From: Acidimicrobiia bacterium
GTDB taxonomy: Bacteria; Actinomycetota; Acidimicrobiia; IMCC26256; PALSA-610
Assembly (NCBI GenBank): GCA_017882905.1
Contig: JADGOO010000051.1
Location: 1 to 58,139 of the forward strand
Reading direction: 5' to 3'
DNA: 58,139 nucleotides
The position numbers and the translations under genes were made by a program. Numbering within the stretch: position 1 is the first letter of the stretch; each line of letters starts with the position of its first letter. Positions 19,001 through 27,110 of the stretch are shown one piece after another. The notes beneath the pieces are model-generated. The model had not been told where the DNA came from. It did not search any database and saw nothing but the letters and a program-made list of their open reading frames with translations.

Positions 19001-19789
19001 TCAGAGCCGCTCGAACGGGATCGTGAACGCGGGCGCCTCCACCCCGCCGTCGACCTCGAAGACCTTGCCCGTCACGAACGACGAGGCGGGCGACGCCAGA
19101 TACAGGACCGCGGCGGCGATGTCGTCGGGGAGGCCCACCCGCTGCATCGGCGTGTTGTCCTCGAGCATGCGGCGCACCGACTCATCGGTGAGCACGGTGG
19201 CCAGGGCAGCCGTCTCGATGCCGCCGACCTCGATCGCGTTGACCCGTACCTTCGGGGCCAGCTCGGGCGCCATCGCCCGGGTGAGCATCGACAGTGCTGC
19301 CTTGGCGCTCGCGTAGGCGGTGAAGCACGGCTGCACCATGCTCGCCGCACGCGACGAGATGTTGACGATGGCACCGCCGCCCCGCTCCACCATCACGGGC
19401 ACGACCATCTGCGAGAGCAGGAACGCGCTGGTCACGTTGAACCGCAGCGCCGCCTCGAAGCTGCGCTCGCTCGTGCGCAAGAAGGGCCGCGGCGGCCAGC
19501 CGCCGGCGTTGTTCACGAGCACGTCCACGCCGCCGAGCTCGGCCGTGGTCGCATCGACGAGGGCGCGGAGCTGCTCGGTGACAGTCACATCCGTCGGTAC
19601 GGCGATCGCCCGCCGCCCGCGGTCGCGCACCGCGGCCGCCACCGCTTCGATGTCGGCAACCGTGCGTGCGGCGCAGGCCACGTCGGCCCCGGCGTCGGCG
19701 AGCGCCAGGGCGGTGGCCGCACCGATGCCCTGGCCGGCGCCGGTGACGATCGCGACGCGGCCGTCGAGTCGGAACTGTTCGAGGATCAT
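19001..19789 (-). CDS. short-chain dehydrogenase/reductase (SDR)
   Basis: Classical SDR of 262 residues. The cofactor motif is TGAGQGIGAA near residue 17, NNAG is near 93, the catalytic Ser lies in NISSRAAS and the Tyr-Lys pair in YASAK. It resembles 7-alpha-hydroxysteroid dehydrogenase or beta-ketoacyl reductase-type enzymes, but the substrate is not predictable. The frame is open far upstream, yet ATG 19789 gives the standard short N-terminus before the Rossmann strand. It is one of three SDRs in the window (see also 25001 and 43178). Confidence 0.88.
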   Translation of the reverse strand: MILEQFRLDGRVAIVTGAGQGIGAATALALADAGADVACAARTVADIEAVAAAVRDRGRRAIAVPTDVTVTEQLRALVDATTAELGGVDVLVNNAGGWPPRPFLRTSERSFEAALRFNVTSAFLLSQMVVPVMVERGGGAIVNISSRAASMVQPCFTAYASAKAALSMLTRAMAPELAPKVRVNAIEVGGIETAALATVLTDESVRRMLEDNTPMQRVGLPDDIAAAVLYLASPASSFVTGKVFEVDGGVEAPAFTIPFERL

Positions 19790-19814
19790 GAGAGCGAGCC
19801 TCGCCGACAGCGAG

Positions 19815-19834
19815 CCGGGCGGGCAACCCGCCGG
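19815..19834. other. intergenic hairpin
   Basis: CCGGGCGGG (19815-19823) pairs with CCCGCCGG (19827-19834) around a CAA loop, with one bulged base. It lies in the 156-nt gap between the SDR and DUF1996 start codons, 25 nt upstream of the SDR ATG, so it would fall in the SDR 5' leader if that mRNA has one. Confidence 0.4.
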
Positions 19835-19945
19835 CCGCACGTGGCGATCTCCACCCTCGGGAAGGAGTCTCAAGGGCCCGCGCGGCGCCGCCGATAGCAG
19901 AGCCGGGTGACGGGCTGGGGCCACGCTCGGGAGGCAGGCCCCAAC

Positions 19946-20965
19946 ATGAGTTTCCGGCGACGGACCGCGATCGCGGCCGTGCTGTTGGCGGCGATCCCCG
20001 TGGCGGGTGGGATGCCGGCGGCGACGGCGCACACGGCACGCACACACGGCGCTCGAACGCACGCTGCAGCTCGGCCCCGAGCCGCGCGCGTGCGCGCCGC
20101 CAAGGTGCACACGGCTGCGACCCGCGCCGGCACGAAGCAGGCGACGGCCACACGCCACGGACTGCTCGTCTCGCTCTGCGACTTCTCGCACCGCGCTCCC
20201 GACGACCCGATCGTGCACGCGGGCATGCCGGGCATGAGCCACTCCCACGACTTCTTCGGCAACACGACGACCGATTCCGCGTCGACGACGACGTCGCTGC
20301 TCGCCGGCACCACCACGTGTCGCATCGCCGGCGACCGCGCCGCGTACTGGGCGCCGACGCTCTCGGCGAACGGCGCGCCCATCACGCCCGCCGGCATCCT
20401 GGCGTACTACACGCGCAGCACTGCCGTCGCTCCGCAACCGCTGCCCGAAGGGCTCGAGATCGTGGCGGGCGGACGCGCCGTCGTGCGGTACTCGTGCTTC
20501 TCGCACGGCATGCCGAAGGCGCAGCGCATGACTCCTCCGTCGTGCGGTGTCGGTGAGCTGCTCTCGATCGGCGTGCGCTTCCCCGACTGCTGGAACGGCG
20601 TCGACCTCGACAGCGCGGACCACCGAAGCCACATGGCGTACTCGGTGCAGGGCGTGTGCCCGAGCACGCATTCCGTAGCCGTGCCGCGCCTCACGGTGTG
20701 GATGCTCTACCCGCACCAGGAGCGCGGCGCGACCTTCACGCTCTCGTCGGGCGGCATGGAGACGGCGCATGCCGACTTCTTCAACGCCTGGGTGCCGCAC
20801 GACTACGCCGCGCTCCACCAGCTCTGCTTGGTGGAGGGCCACACCTGTTACAAGGACATGTACAAGGTGCTCACGCGGCTCGGCCTGTCGCGCAACCTCG
20901 GCCGGCGCGGCCGCGTGCAGCTCGCGTTGGCAGTCGCCGGACTCGGACCCGAGTTCCGCCGCTGA
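19946..20965 (+). CDS. secreted DUF1996-domain protein
   Basis: 339-residue exported protein of the DUF1996 family, whose function is not established (common in fungi and actinobacteria). The signal peptide is RRRTAIAAVLLAAIPVAGG with cleavage likely near ATA-H. Residues of about 28-75 are a low-complexity Ala/His/Thr/Arg linker. The DUF1996 core carries HAGMPGMSHSHDFFGN, AAYWAPTL, RFPDCWNG and the paired late segments ETAHADFFNAW and CLVEGHTC. An in-frame GTG at 19907 sits 6 nt after a TAGCAG box and could be the leaderless start, adding 13 residues before the signal. ATG 19946 is preferred for the signal peptide and an upstream GGGAGG. Confidence 0.82.
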   Translation: MSFRRRTAIAAVLLAAIPVAGGMPAATAHTARTHGARTHAAARPRAARVRAAKVHTAATRAGTKQATATRHGLLVSLCDFSHRAPDDPIVHAGMPGMSHSHDFFGNTTTDSASTTTSLLAGTTTCRIAGDRAAYWAPTLSANGAPITPAGILAYYTRSTAVAPQPLPEGLEIVAGGRAVVRYSCFSHGMPKAQRMTPPSCGVGELLSIGVRFPDCWNGVDLDSADHRSHMAYSVQGVCPSTHSVAVPRLTVWMLYPHQERGATFTLSSGGMETAHADFFNAWVPHDYAALHQLCLVEGHTCYKDMYKVLTRLGLSRNLGRRGRVQLALAVAGLGPEFRR

Positions 20966-20985
20966 GCGACGCGGCGTCGATCAGC
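20961..20985. terminator. bidirectional hairpin spanning two stop codons
   Basis: GCTGA-g-CGACG-CGG-CGTCG-a-TCAGC. The TGA stop of the DUF1996 gene (20963-20965) is in the left arm and the stop of the MerB-like gene (20981-20983) in the right arm. It is nearly perfectly palindromic, with no U-tract. Confidence 0.55.
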
Positions 20986-21703
20986 CCCAGTTGCTGGTGT
21001 CGACGCCGAGCATCTGCATGCCCTTGAGGATCATCGCGGGGTTCACGATGTCGGGCGGACGGTGATAGTCGTAGCCACGCGTGTCGGCCGTGCCCTTCGT
21101 GAACAGCAACGCCTGCGCCATCGTGAACAGCACACCGCGCCGACCCACCTGGCGTTCGTAACGCTCGGCGTGGTCGGCGTCGAGGACGAAGTTCATCGAG
21201 TCGCACATCAACGTGATGTCGACGTTGTTCCAGTCCCAGACTGGCAGGCTCACGTGGATGAGCGGCTCGCTCGGCGCGTAGCCGGAGAGCACGCCTTCAC
21301 TCGCGGTGAACGAGATCGGCTCGAGACAGCACGCGCACCACGACTCCATGCGGAACGTGCGACCGGCATGTTCGGGCATCTTGGAGAACGCCGTCGATTC
21401 CATCGCGCAGCCCACGAAGCAGAACAGCTCGTCGTCGAGGAACGCCTGCACCTGGCTCGGGAAGGCCGAGTAGGGCTGGAACTTCAACAGGTTGCAGTTC
21501 TGCGTGTCGCCGTCGACCACGCAATACGTGGCGAGCCCGAGCTCCTTGTAGGCATGGATCGCCTGGCGCCGTTCGAAGCCGAGCGCCTCGTGCACGTCGC
21601 GCAACGTGGGACCTACGCCGTGACGACCCCAGTGCTCGTAGACGAACGCCCGGAGCTGGAGGGCCCGCTCCGACAGATCCCACATCGGCACGTTCTGCGG
21701 CAT
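20981..21703 (-). CDS. alkylmercury lyase-like (MerB-family) protein
   Basis: 240 residues. The N-terminal part (about 8-60) is a winged-helix-like domain as in MerB. The core aligns by eye with MerB: GCAMESTAF corresponds to CALDT around the catalytic Cys96 and Asp99, giving Cys99 and Glu102. A GRT segment follows, and MCDSMNF matches CCHVHFF, so Cys167 is at the second catalytic Cys position. True MerB breaks carbon-mercury bonds; the Asp-to-Glu change and the absence of merA, merR or merT nearby make organomercurial lysis uncertain. The start ATG 21703 is 8 nt after -10 box TAGGGT, part of a bidirectional promoter. Confidence 0.6.
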   Translation of the reverse strand: MPQNVPMWDLSERALQLRAFVYEHWGRHGVGPTLRDVHEALGFERRQAIHAYKELGLATYCVVDGDTQNCNLLKFQPYSAFPSQVQAFLDDELFCFVGCAMESTAFSKMPEHAGRTFRMESWCACCLEPISFTASEGVLSGYAPSEPLIHVSLPVWDWNNVDITLMCDSMNFVLDADHAERYERQVGRRGVLFTMAQALLFTKGTADTRGYDYHRPPDIVNPAMILKGMQMLGVDTSNWG

Positions 21704-21711
21704 GGCGCGGG

Positions 21712-21721
21712 ACCCTAGCCT
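21712..21721. promoter_or_regulatory. fused bidirectional -10 element
   Basis: ACCCTAGCCT. The minus strand reads TAGGGT, 8 nt before the MerB-like ATG (21703). The plus strand reads TAGCCT, 8 nt before the methyltransferase GTG (21730). The shared TA is at 21716-21717. Both predicted transcripts would be leaderless. Confidence 0.65.
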
Positions 21722-21729
21722 CGGGCGCC

Positions 21730-22392
21730 GTGGATCGTGTCGCCGAGCCGGAGCTCATGGACGACCCCGAGCAGGCCCGCGCGTACAGCGACGCCGACTT
21801 CGCCGACGCGCACGACGCGTTCGTCGCGAACGTCGCCGCCGCGTTCCCCACGATCACCGGTCGTGTGATCGACCTCGGCTGCGGACCGGCCGACGTGACA
21901 GTGCGGTTCGCGCGGGCGTTCCCCGGTTGCGTCGTGGTCGGCGTCGACGCAGGCGAGAACATGCTCGCGCTCGCCCACGAGCGCGCCCTGCGGGCGGGGC
22001 TCGCCGGGCGCCTCGCCTTCGAGCGCCGTCACCTGCCCGATCCCGATCTTGCCGGCAACGGCTTCGACGCGGTGATCTCGAACAGCCTCCTGCACCACCT
22101 CGACGACCCACTCACGCTGTGGCACACCGTGCTGGCGTGCGCGCGTCCCGGAGCGCCGGTGGCAGTGGGCGACCTGTGCCGCCCGGCGTCGCGCGTCGAG
22201 CTCGACTCGCTCGTCGCCCGCTACGCGCACGGAGCCCCCGACGTGCTGCGCACCGACTTCGCGCACTCGCTCGCGGCCGCGTACGAACCCGATGAGATCC
22301 GCGCGCAGCTCCGCGAGGCGGGCCTGGCCCACTTCACAGTCGCGGTCACCACCGACCGGCACGTGCTCGTCACCGGACGGACGCCCGAATGA
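21730..22392 (+). CDS. class I SAM-dependent methyltransferase
   Basis: 220 residues with SAM motif I VIDLGCGPADVTVRFA, an acidic residue after strand 2 (GVDAGENML), and motif IV FDAVISNSLLHHLDDP. The substrate is unknown. The GTG start is set by the -10 box TAGCCT 8 nt upstream. Its stop overlaps the DNA ligase ATG by 4 nt (ATGA), so methyltransferase and ligase are one translationally coupled operon. That pairing is unusual and might hint at modification of a nucleic acid or DNA-associated substrate, which is inference only. Confidence 0.85.
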   Translation: MDRVAEPELMDDPEQARAYSDADFADAHDAFVANVAAAFPTITGRVIDLGCGPADVTVRFARAFPGCVVVGVDAGENMLALAHERALRAGLAGRLAFERRHLPDPDLAGNGFDAVISNSLLHHLDDPLTLWHTVLACARPGAPVAVGDLCRPASRVELDSLVARYAHGAPDVLRTDFAHSLAAAYEPDEIRAQLREAGLAHFTVAVTTDRHVLVTGRTPE

Positions 22393-23936
22393 CGGCGCTC
22401 GCCGAGCTGGTGGCCACGTCGGATGCCGTCGCATCGACGCGGGCACGCGGCGAGAAGCTCGCCGCGCTGAGCGCACTCCTTGTGCGCCTCGATCCCGGCG
22501 AGATCGAGATCGCGGTCGGCTTCCTCATCGGCCGGCCCCGCCAAGGCCGCGTGGGTGTCGGCTGGGCGAGCGCCTGGCGGATCGAGACCCCGCCGGCAGC
22601 GACATCGTCGCTCGTGCTGCGCGACATCGACGACGCGATCACGCGCATCGAGAGCACCACGGGCAGCGGATCGGCCGGCGCCCGACAGGCGATCCTCGCC
22701 GGGCTGTTCGCACGCGCGACCGCGCCCGAGACCGATTTCATCCGCCGCCTGTTCGTCGGTGAGCTGCGCCAAGGCGCCTTGGCCGGCCTGATGACCGACG
22801 CGATCGCGCGGGCCGCCGGCGTGCCGCTCGCCACGATGCGGCGAGCGGCAATGCTCGACGGCGATCTCGGTCGCACGGCGCGCGTCGCGCTCACCGAGGG
22901 CGACGCGGCGCTCCACGCGATTGGGTTGCACGTGCTGCGCGGCGTGCAACCGATGTTGGCGGCGAGCGCGCCCGACGTGGCCACCGCGCTCGGTCACACC
23001 GGCCTCGCGTCGGTGGAGTGGAAGCTCGACGGAGCGCGCGTGCAGATCCATCGCAACGGCGACGACGTGCGCGTCTTCACGCGCAACCTCAACGATGTGA
23101 CGGCGCGACTACCCGAGCTCGCCGCGTCGATGCGTGCGCTCCCCGCGTCGTCGTTCGTGCTCGATGGCGAGATCATCGGTCTCGGCCCGGCCGGAACCGA
23201 CGACGACATCGACGGCGACACGGCGGAGGAGGAGCGCCCGCAGCGCTTCCAGGACACGATGAGCAGCTTCGGGCGATCGAAGCGGGTGGCGACAAGCGGG
23301 CTGCAGACGTTCTTCTTCGACGCGCTGCACCTCGACGGCGACGACCTGCTCGAAGCGCCGCTCGAGGTGCGCCGCGCCGCGCTCACGTCGGTGGCCGGCT
23401 TGCCGGTCGTGCCTGCGATCGTGACTGCCGACGCCCACGAGGCGGCCACGTTCCTCGAGCGAGCGGTGGCGACGGGCCATGAAGGCGTGATGGTGAAGGC
23501 GCTCGACGCGCCGTACGACGCGGGCCGCCGCGGTGGCTCGTGGCGCAAGGTGAAGCCGGTGCGCACCCTCGATCTCGTGGTGCTCGCCGCCGAGTGGGGC
23601 CACGGCCGGCGGCGCGGCTGGCTGAGCAACTTGCATCTCGGTGCGCGGGGCGCCGACGGCACGTTCGTGATGGTGGGCAAGACGTTCAAGGGGCTCACCG
23701 ACGTGTTGCTCGCCTGGCAGACCGAGGCGTTGCAGGCGCTCGCCATCGGCGAGGAGGGCATCACCGTGCACGTGCGGCCCGAGCTGGTGGTCGAGATCGC
23801 ACTCGACGGTGTGCAGGTGTCGCGGCGCTACCCGGGCGGTGTGGCCCTGCGGTTCGCCCGCGTGCGGCGCTACCGGCCCGACAAGACGCCCGCCGAAGCC
23901 GACACGATCGAAGCCGTTCAAGGCCTGCTCGCCTAA
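22389..23936 (+). CDS. ligB: ATP-dependent DNA ligase (LigB type)
   Basis: Seals DNA nicks using ATP; actinobacterial LigB is accessory to the NAD-dependent LigA. The 515 residues comprise an N-terminal DNA-binding domain, an adenylation domain with motif I EWKLDGARVQIHR (adenylated Lys212), motif III FFFDALHLDG, motif IV GHEGVMVK and motif V SWRKVKP. A C-terminal OB domain follows. It is coupled to the upstream methyltransferase. Its TAA overlaps the TAG of the convergent oxidoreductase (23933-23936), so there is no room for a terminator. Confidence 0.93.
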   Translation: MTALAELVATSDAVASTRARGEKLAALSALLVRLDPGEIEIAVGFLIGRPRQGRVGVGWASAWRIETPPAATSSLVLRDIDDAITRIESTTGSGSAGARQAILAGLFARATAPETDFIRRLFVGELRQGALAGLMTDAIARAAGVPLATMRRAAMLDGDLGRTARVALTEGDAALHAIGLHVLRGVQPMLAASAPDVATALGHTGLASVEWKLDGARVQIHRNGDDVRVFTRNLNDVTARLPELAASMRALPASSFVLDGEIIGLGPAGTDDDIDGDTAEEERPQRFQDTMSSFGRSKRVATSGLQTFFFDALHLDGDDLLEAPLEVRRAALTSVAGLPVVPAIVTADAHEAATFLERAVATGHEGVMVKALDAPYDAGRRGGSWRKVKPVRTLDLVVLAAEWGHGRRRGWLSNLHLGARGADGTFVMVGKTFKGLTDVLLAWQTEALQALAIGEEGITVHVRPELVVEIALDGVQVSRRYPGGVALRFARVRRYRPDKTPAEADTIEAVQGLLA

Positions 23937-24958
23937 CGGGCATCCTTGTCCACGCGCACCACCAGCTTGCCCAGGTGGTCGCCGCGGAAGAGTCGGACGA
24001 GCGCGTCGGGCGCATGCTCGAGACCTTCCACGATCTCTTCGCGCCGGATCAGGCTGCCGTCGGCGAGCCAGCCGGCGAGCGCGTCGTAGGCCTCGCCCAA
24101 CCGGGCCCAGTGGTCAAGCGTGTTGAAGCCTTCCATGCGTGCTCGGCGCCCCATGAGGTAGCGCAGGTTGCGCAACGGCGGCGCGGGCTCGTCGGTGTCG
24201 TAGGTGGACACGTCGCCGCACAACACCACGCGCCCGCGCGTAGCGATGCGGCGCAACACCGTGTCGAGCAGCTCGCCGCCGACGTTGTCGAAGAACACGT
24301 CGACACCGTTGGGTGCGAGCTCCTTCAGGCGCGCGCTCACATCTTCGGTGCGGTAGTTGATGCAGCCTTCGAAACCGAGCTCGTCGACCACCCACCGGCA
24401 CTTGCGGTCGGTGCCGGCAATGCCGATCACGCGAGCGCCTTGCAGCCGCGCGATCTGGCCCGCAAGCGATCCCACGCCGCTCGCAGCCGACGACACGAGC
24501 ACCGTCTCGCCCGGTTGCGGCTTGGCGACGTCGAGGATGCCGAGGAACGCAGTCATCCCGAGCTGGCCAAGCGTGTTCATCGCGTCGATCACTCGCACGC
24601 CGTCGGGGACAGGCGTGATCGGCAGCACGTCGTCGGGGGCTACGTCGTGGTACTCCTGCCAACCGCTCATCGCGGTGTACACACCTCCGAGCGGGTAGCG
24701 CTCGGGATCGTCGGTGGCCACCACGACGCCGCTGCCGCTGCTGCGGACCACTTCGCCGATGCCGACGGGCGCCATGTACGAGCCGCGCTCGTTGATCCAG
24801 CCGCGGATCGTCGGGTCGATGCCGACCCACTGCACTCGGAGTCGCGCCCCACCCGGAGGGACGGCGCCGAGCGGCTCTTCCACCATCTCGAAGCAGTCGG
24901 TGGTGACGGCACCGTGCGGGCGCGACCGCAGCACGACCTTGCGATTCAGCGAGCTCAT
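23933..24958 (-). CDS. NADP-dependent MDR-family oxidoreductase (CurA / prostaglandin reductase-like)
   Basis: 341-residue zinc-independent medium-chain reductase that probably reduces the C=C bond of enones, as in curcumin or leukotriene B4 reductases. Visible features are the N-terminal NRKVVLRSRPHG, GMTAFLGILDVAKPQPGETVLVSSAASGVGSLAGQIA with the AxxGxxG cofactor loop, and FFDNVGGELLD. Zinc ligands of alcohol dehydrogenases are absent. ATG 24958 fits the family N-terminus, with a weak -10 AAGATT 7 nt upstream. It is divergent from the SDR at 25001. Confidence 0.87.
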   Translation of the reverse strand: MSSLNRKVVLRSRPHGAVTTDCFEMVEEPLGAVPPGGARLRVQWVGIDPTIRGWINERGSYMAPVGIGEVVRSSGSGVVVATDDPERYPLGGVYTAMSGWQEYHDVAPDDVLPITPVPDGVRVIDAMNTLGQLGMTAFLGILDVAKPQPGETVLVSSAASGVGSLAGQIARLQGARVIGIAGTDRKCRWVVDELGFEGCINYRTEDVSARLKELAPNGVDVFFDNVGGELLDTVLRRIATRGRVVLCGDVSTYDTDEPAPPLRNLRYLMGRRARMEGFNTLDHWARLGEAYDALAGWLADGSLIRREEIVEGLEHAPDALVRLFRGDHLGKLVVRVDKDAR

Positions 24959-25000
24959 CAGCGCCAATCTTGTGCAGCGGCGCCGCTAGCGTCCAACGCC

Positions 25001-25777
25001 ATGTCGAACTCGGATCTCTTCTCGGTGGCCGGCAAGGTCGCGGTCGTCACCGGCGGCAGCCGCGGCATCGGCTTGATGATCGCCCGCGGCTTCGTCGAAG
25101 CCGGCGCCCGCGTCTACATCTCGAGCCGCAAGGCCGACGACTGTGCGGCGGTGGAGGCCGAGCTCGCCAAGGTGGGTGAGTGCTTCGCGATCCCCGCCGA
25201 CCTCGCTGAAGAGAAGGAATGCGACCGGCTCGCGGCCGCTGTCGCCGAACGCGAAGCGGCCGTGCACGTACTCGTGAACAACGCCGGTGCCACGTGGGGC
25301 GCACCGATCGCGGAGTTCCCGGCGAGCGCCTTCGACAAGGTGCTCACGCTCAACGTGCGCTCGCCGTTCCTGCTCACCCGCGCGCTGCTCCCCCAGCTCG
25401 AGGCGGCCGGCACTCCCGACGACCCGGCGCGCGTCATCAACATCGGCTCGATCGACGGCATCCACGTGCCGTTGCTCGAGACGTACTCGTACAGCGCGAG
25501 CAAGGCGGCCATCCACCAGCTCACCCGCCACCTCGCGCGCCAGCTGGGTCGCCGCAACATCACTGTCAACGCGATCGCGCCAGGGCCCTTCGAGAGCAAG
25601 ATGATGGCCGCGACCTTGCGCGACTTCGGCGACTCGATCGCAGCGAGCAGCCCGCTCGGGCGCATCGGCCGGCCCGACGACATGGCGGGCGCCGCCATCT
25701 TCCTCGCCTCGCGCGCCGGCTCCTACATCACCGGCAGCGTGCTGGCCGTGGACGGCGGCATCGCCACCACGAAGTGA
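25001..25777 (+). CDS. short-chain dehydrogenase/reductase (SDR)
   Basis: 258-residue classical SDR. The cofactor loop is TGGSRGIG, NNAG is near residue 90, the Ser motif is NIGSIDG and the catalytic pair lies in YSASKAA. AIAPGPFESKMM is typical of RhlG- and gluconate-5-dehydrogenase-like SDRs; the substrate is unknown. ATG 25001 lies 8 nt after -10 box TAGCGT (24987-24992), so the mRNA is probably leaderless. The stop is one base from the stop of the convergent Rieske gene. Confidence 0.88.
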   Translation: MSNSDLFSVAGKVAVVTGGSRGIGLMIARGFVEAGARVYISSRKADDCAAVEAELAKVGECFAIPADLAEEKECDRLAAAVAEREAAVHVLVNNAGATWGAPIAEFPASAFDKVLTLNVRSPFLLTRALLPQLEAAGTPDDPARVINIGSIDGIHVPLLETYSYSASKAAIHQLTRHLARQLGRRNITVNAIAPGPFESKMMAATLRDFGDSIAASSPLGRIGRPDDMAGAAIFLASRAGSYITGSVLAVDGGIATTK

Positions 25778-25778
25778 T

Positions 25779-27098
25779 CTACGGCGCGAGCAAGTAGCGA
25801 TCGATCGCGCGGTGCATCGCCAGCACGTTGCTCTCCTGGCGCGGGTTGAGGCGTAGCCCGGTGTAGCCGTCGGAGCGCATGCCCTGCTGGACGGGCTCCA
25901 TGTTCTCGTAGTCCTGTGTGGTGACCTCGCCCCAGTCGCGATCGCGCCACTGCTCATAGAACCGCTTGCGCAGCGCACGCGGCGGCCGATCCGCGTCGGG
26001 CCACTCGAGCACCCACGTGTCCTTGATGCAGGAGTCGGGGTCGAGGCCGTTGGGCCGGATCCGGAAGAGGATCGCGGAACCCGGATAGATCGGCCCGACC
26101 ACGTTGGGGAACCAGTACACGTCGTCGGCGCTCGTGAGCTCGTCGTCGCCGAACGCGCCCACGTCGAGACCGCGGCCCGAGAGCAGCTCGCGCCGGCGCG
26201 CTTGATAGGCACCGAGGAGGTTCGAGGGGTGCTCGGCGCGCACCTCCTCCACCAGTGCGCGCTCATCGCCCAGGAACGCGCCGCCGAGGCCCTCCACCAG
26301 GCCCGCGAGGATCGTGCCCTCGTCGTAGTCGCCGGCCGCGAGGCCGAGCCGCGGGCTCGGCGCGAGCGTGCGCCGTGCGTGCGGCAAACGGCCGTAGTGC
26401 GCGTGGCCCTGATCGCCGAGCTGCTCGTAGGCGATGCTCACGTCGTCGGTCCACTCCAGCAGCTGCGGATGGGTCGACTGCACGTGATACGCCTCGTTGA
26501 ACGCGTCGACCGCCACCTTCCAGTTCGCGGGAAGCACCGTCGTGAGATACGAGCGGAAGCGCATCTCGTCGAGGCGATACCGGCCGAGCAGCGTGGGCAG
26601 CGGGTCGAGGAACTCGCACAGCGGCGCGGCGTTCGAGTCGAGGTTCACGAACACGAAACCGCCCGAGCACTCGGCGCGGACCGACCCGAGGTGCTGGCCG
26701 TCGAACGAGACAGCCCCGAAGTCGTCGCGGTCGACCACGTGCACGAGCGAGCCGTCGAGCGCGTACTTCCAGCCGTGGTACGGGCACTGGATGCACGCGG
26801 CACCGTCGACCACCTCCTCGTGACCGGCATCGTGACGCAACCGGCGGCCGCGGTGCAGGCACGCGTTGTGGAACGCGCCGATCGTGCCGTCGGCGCGGCG
26901 CGTGATGAGCACCGACTGATCGGCGATCGCGTATTCGACCCAGTCGCCAGGCTCCGGGATCTCTTCGGCGCGGCACGCGATCTGCCAGACGCGCTTCCAG
27001 AGCCGGTCGGCTTCGAGCTCGGCATACTCGCGAGACAGGTAACGCAGCTTGGGCACGAACCCGTCGTCGTGCACGAGCCAGTCGTCGGGCGCGAGCAT
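25779..27098 (-). CDS. Rieske 2Fe-2S aromatic ring-hydroxylating oxygenase, alpha subunit
   Basis: 439 residues. The N-terminal Rieske domain has ACLHRGRR (Cys, His) and QCPYHGW (Cys, His) as cluster ligands near 80-110. The C-terminal catalytic domain has the mononuclear iron site in NWKVAVDAFNEAYHVQSTHP and a late acidic ligand in QDYENMEPVQQG. No beta subunit, ferredoxin or reductase is adjacent, as in single-component oxygenases acting on steroids or terpenoids. ATG 27098 is 6 nt after TAAGGT, a -10 box that overlaps the start codon of the divergent acyl-CoA synthetase. The pair may act on the same substrate. Confidence 0.92.
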   Translation of the reverse strand: MLAPDDWLVHDDGFVPKLRYLSREYAELEADRLWKRVWQIACRAEEIPEPGDWVEYAIADQSVLITRRADGTIGAFHNACLHRGRRLRHDAGHEEVVDGAACIQCPYHGWKYALDGSLVHVVDRDDFGAVSFDGQHLGSVRAECSGGFVFVNLDSNAAPLCEFLDPLPTLLGRYRLDEMRFRSYLTTVLPANWKVAVDAFNEAYHVQSTHPQLLEWTDDVSIAYEQLGDQGHAHYGRLPHARRTLAPSPRLGLAAGDYDEGTILAGLVEGLGGAFLGDERALVEEVRAEHPSNLLGAYQARRRELLSGRGLDVGAFGDDELTSADDVYWFPNVVGPIYPGSAILFRIRPNGLDPDSCIKDTWVLEWPDADRPPRALRKRFYEQWRDRDWGEVTTQDYENMEPVQQGMRSDGYTGLRLNPRQESNVLAMHRAIDRYLLAP

Positions 27099-27104
27099 GG
27101 CACC

Positions 27105-27110
27105 ACCTTA
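27105..27110 (-). promoter_or_regulatory. -10 box of the Rieske gene overlapping the neighbour's start codon
   Basis: TAAGGT on the minus strand, 6 nt from the Rieske ATG (27098). Its first base pair is the A of the ATG at 27110 of the divergent acyl-CoA synthetase; only 11 nt separate the two start codons. Confidence 0.5.
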
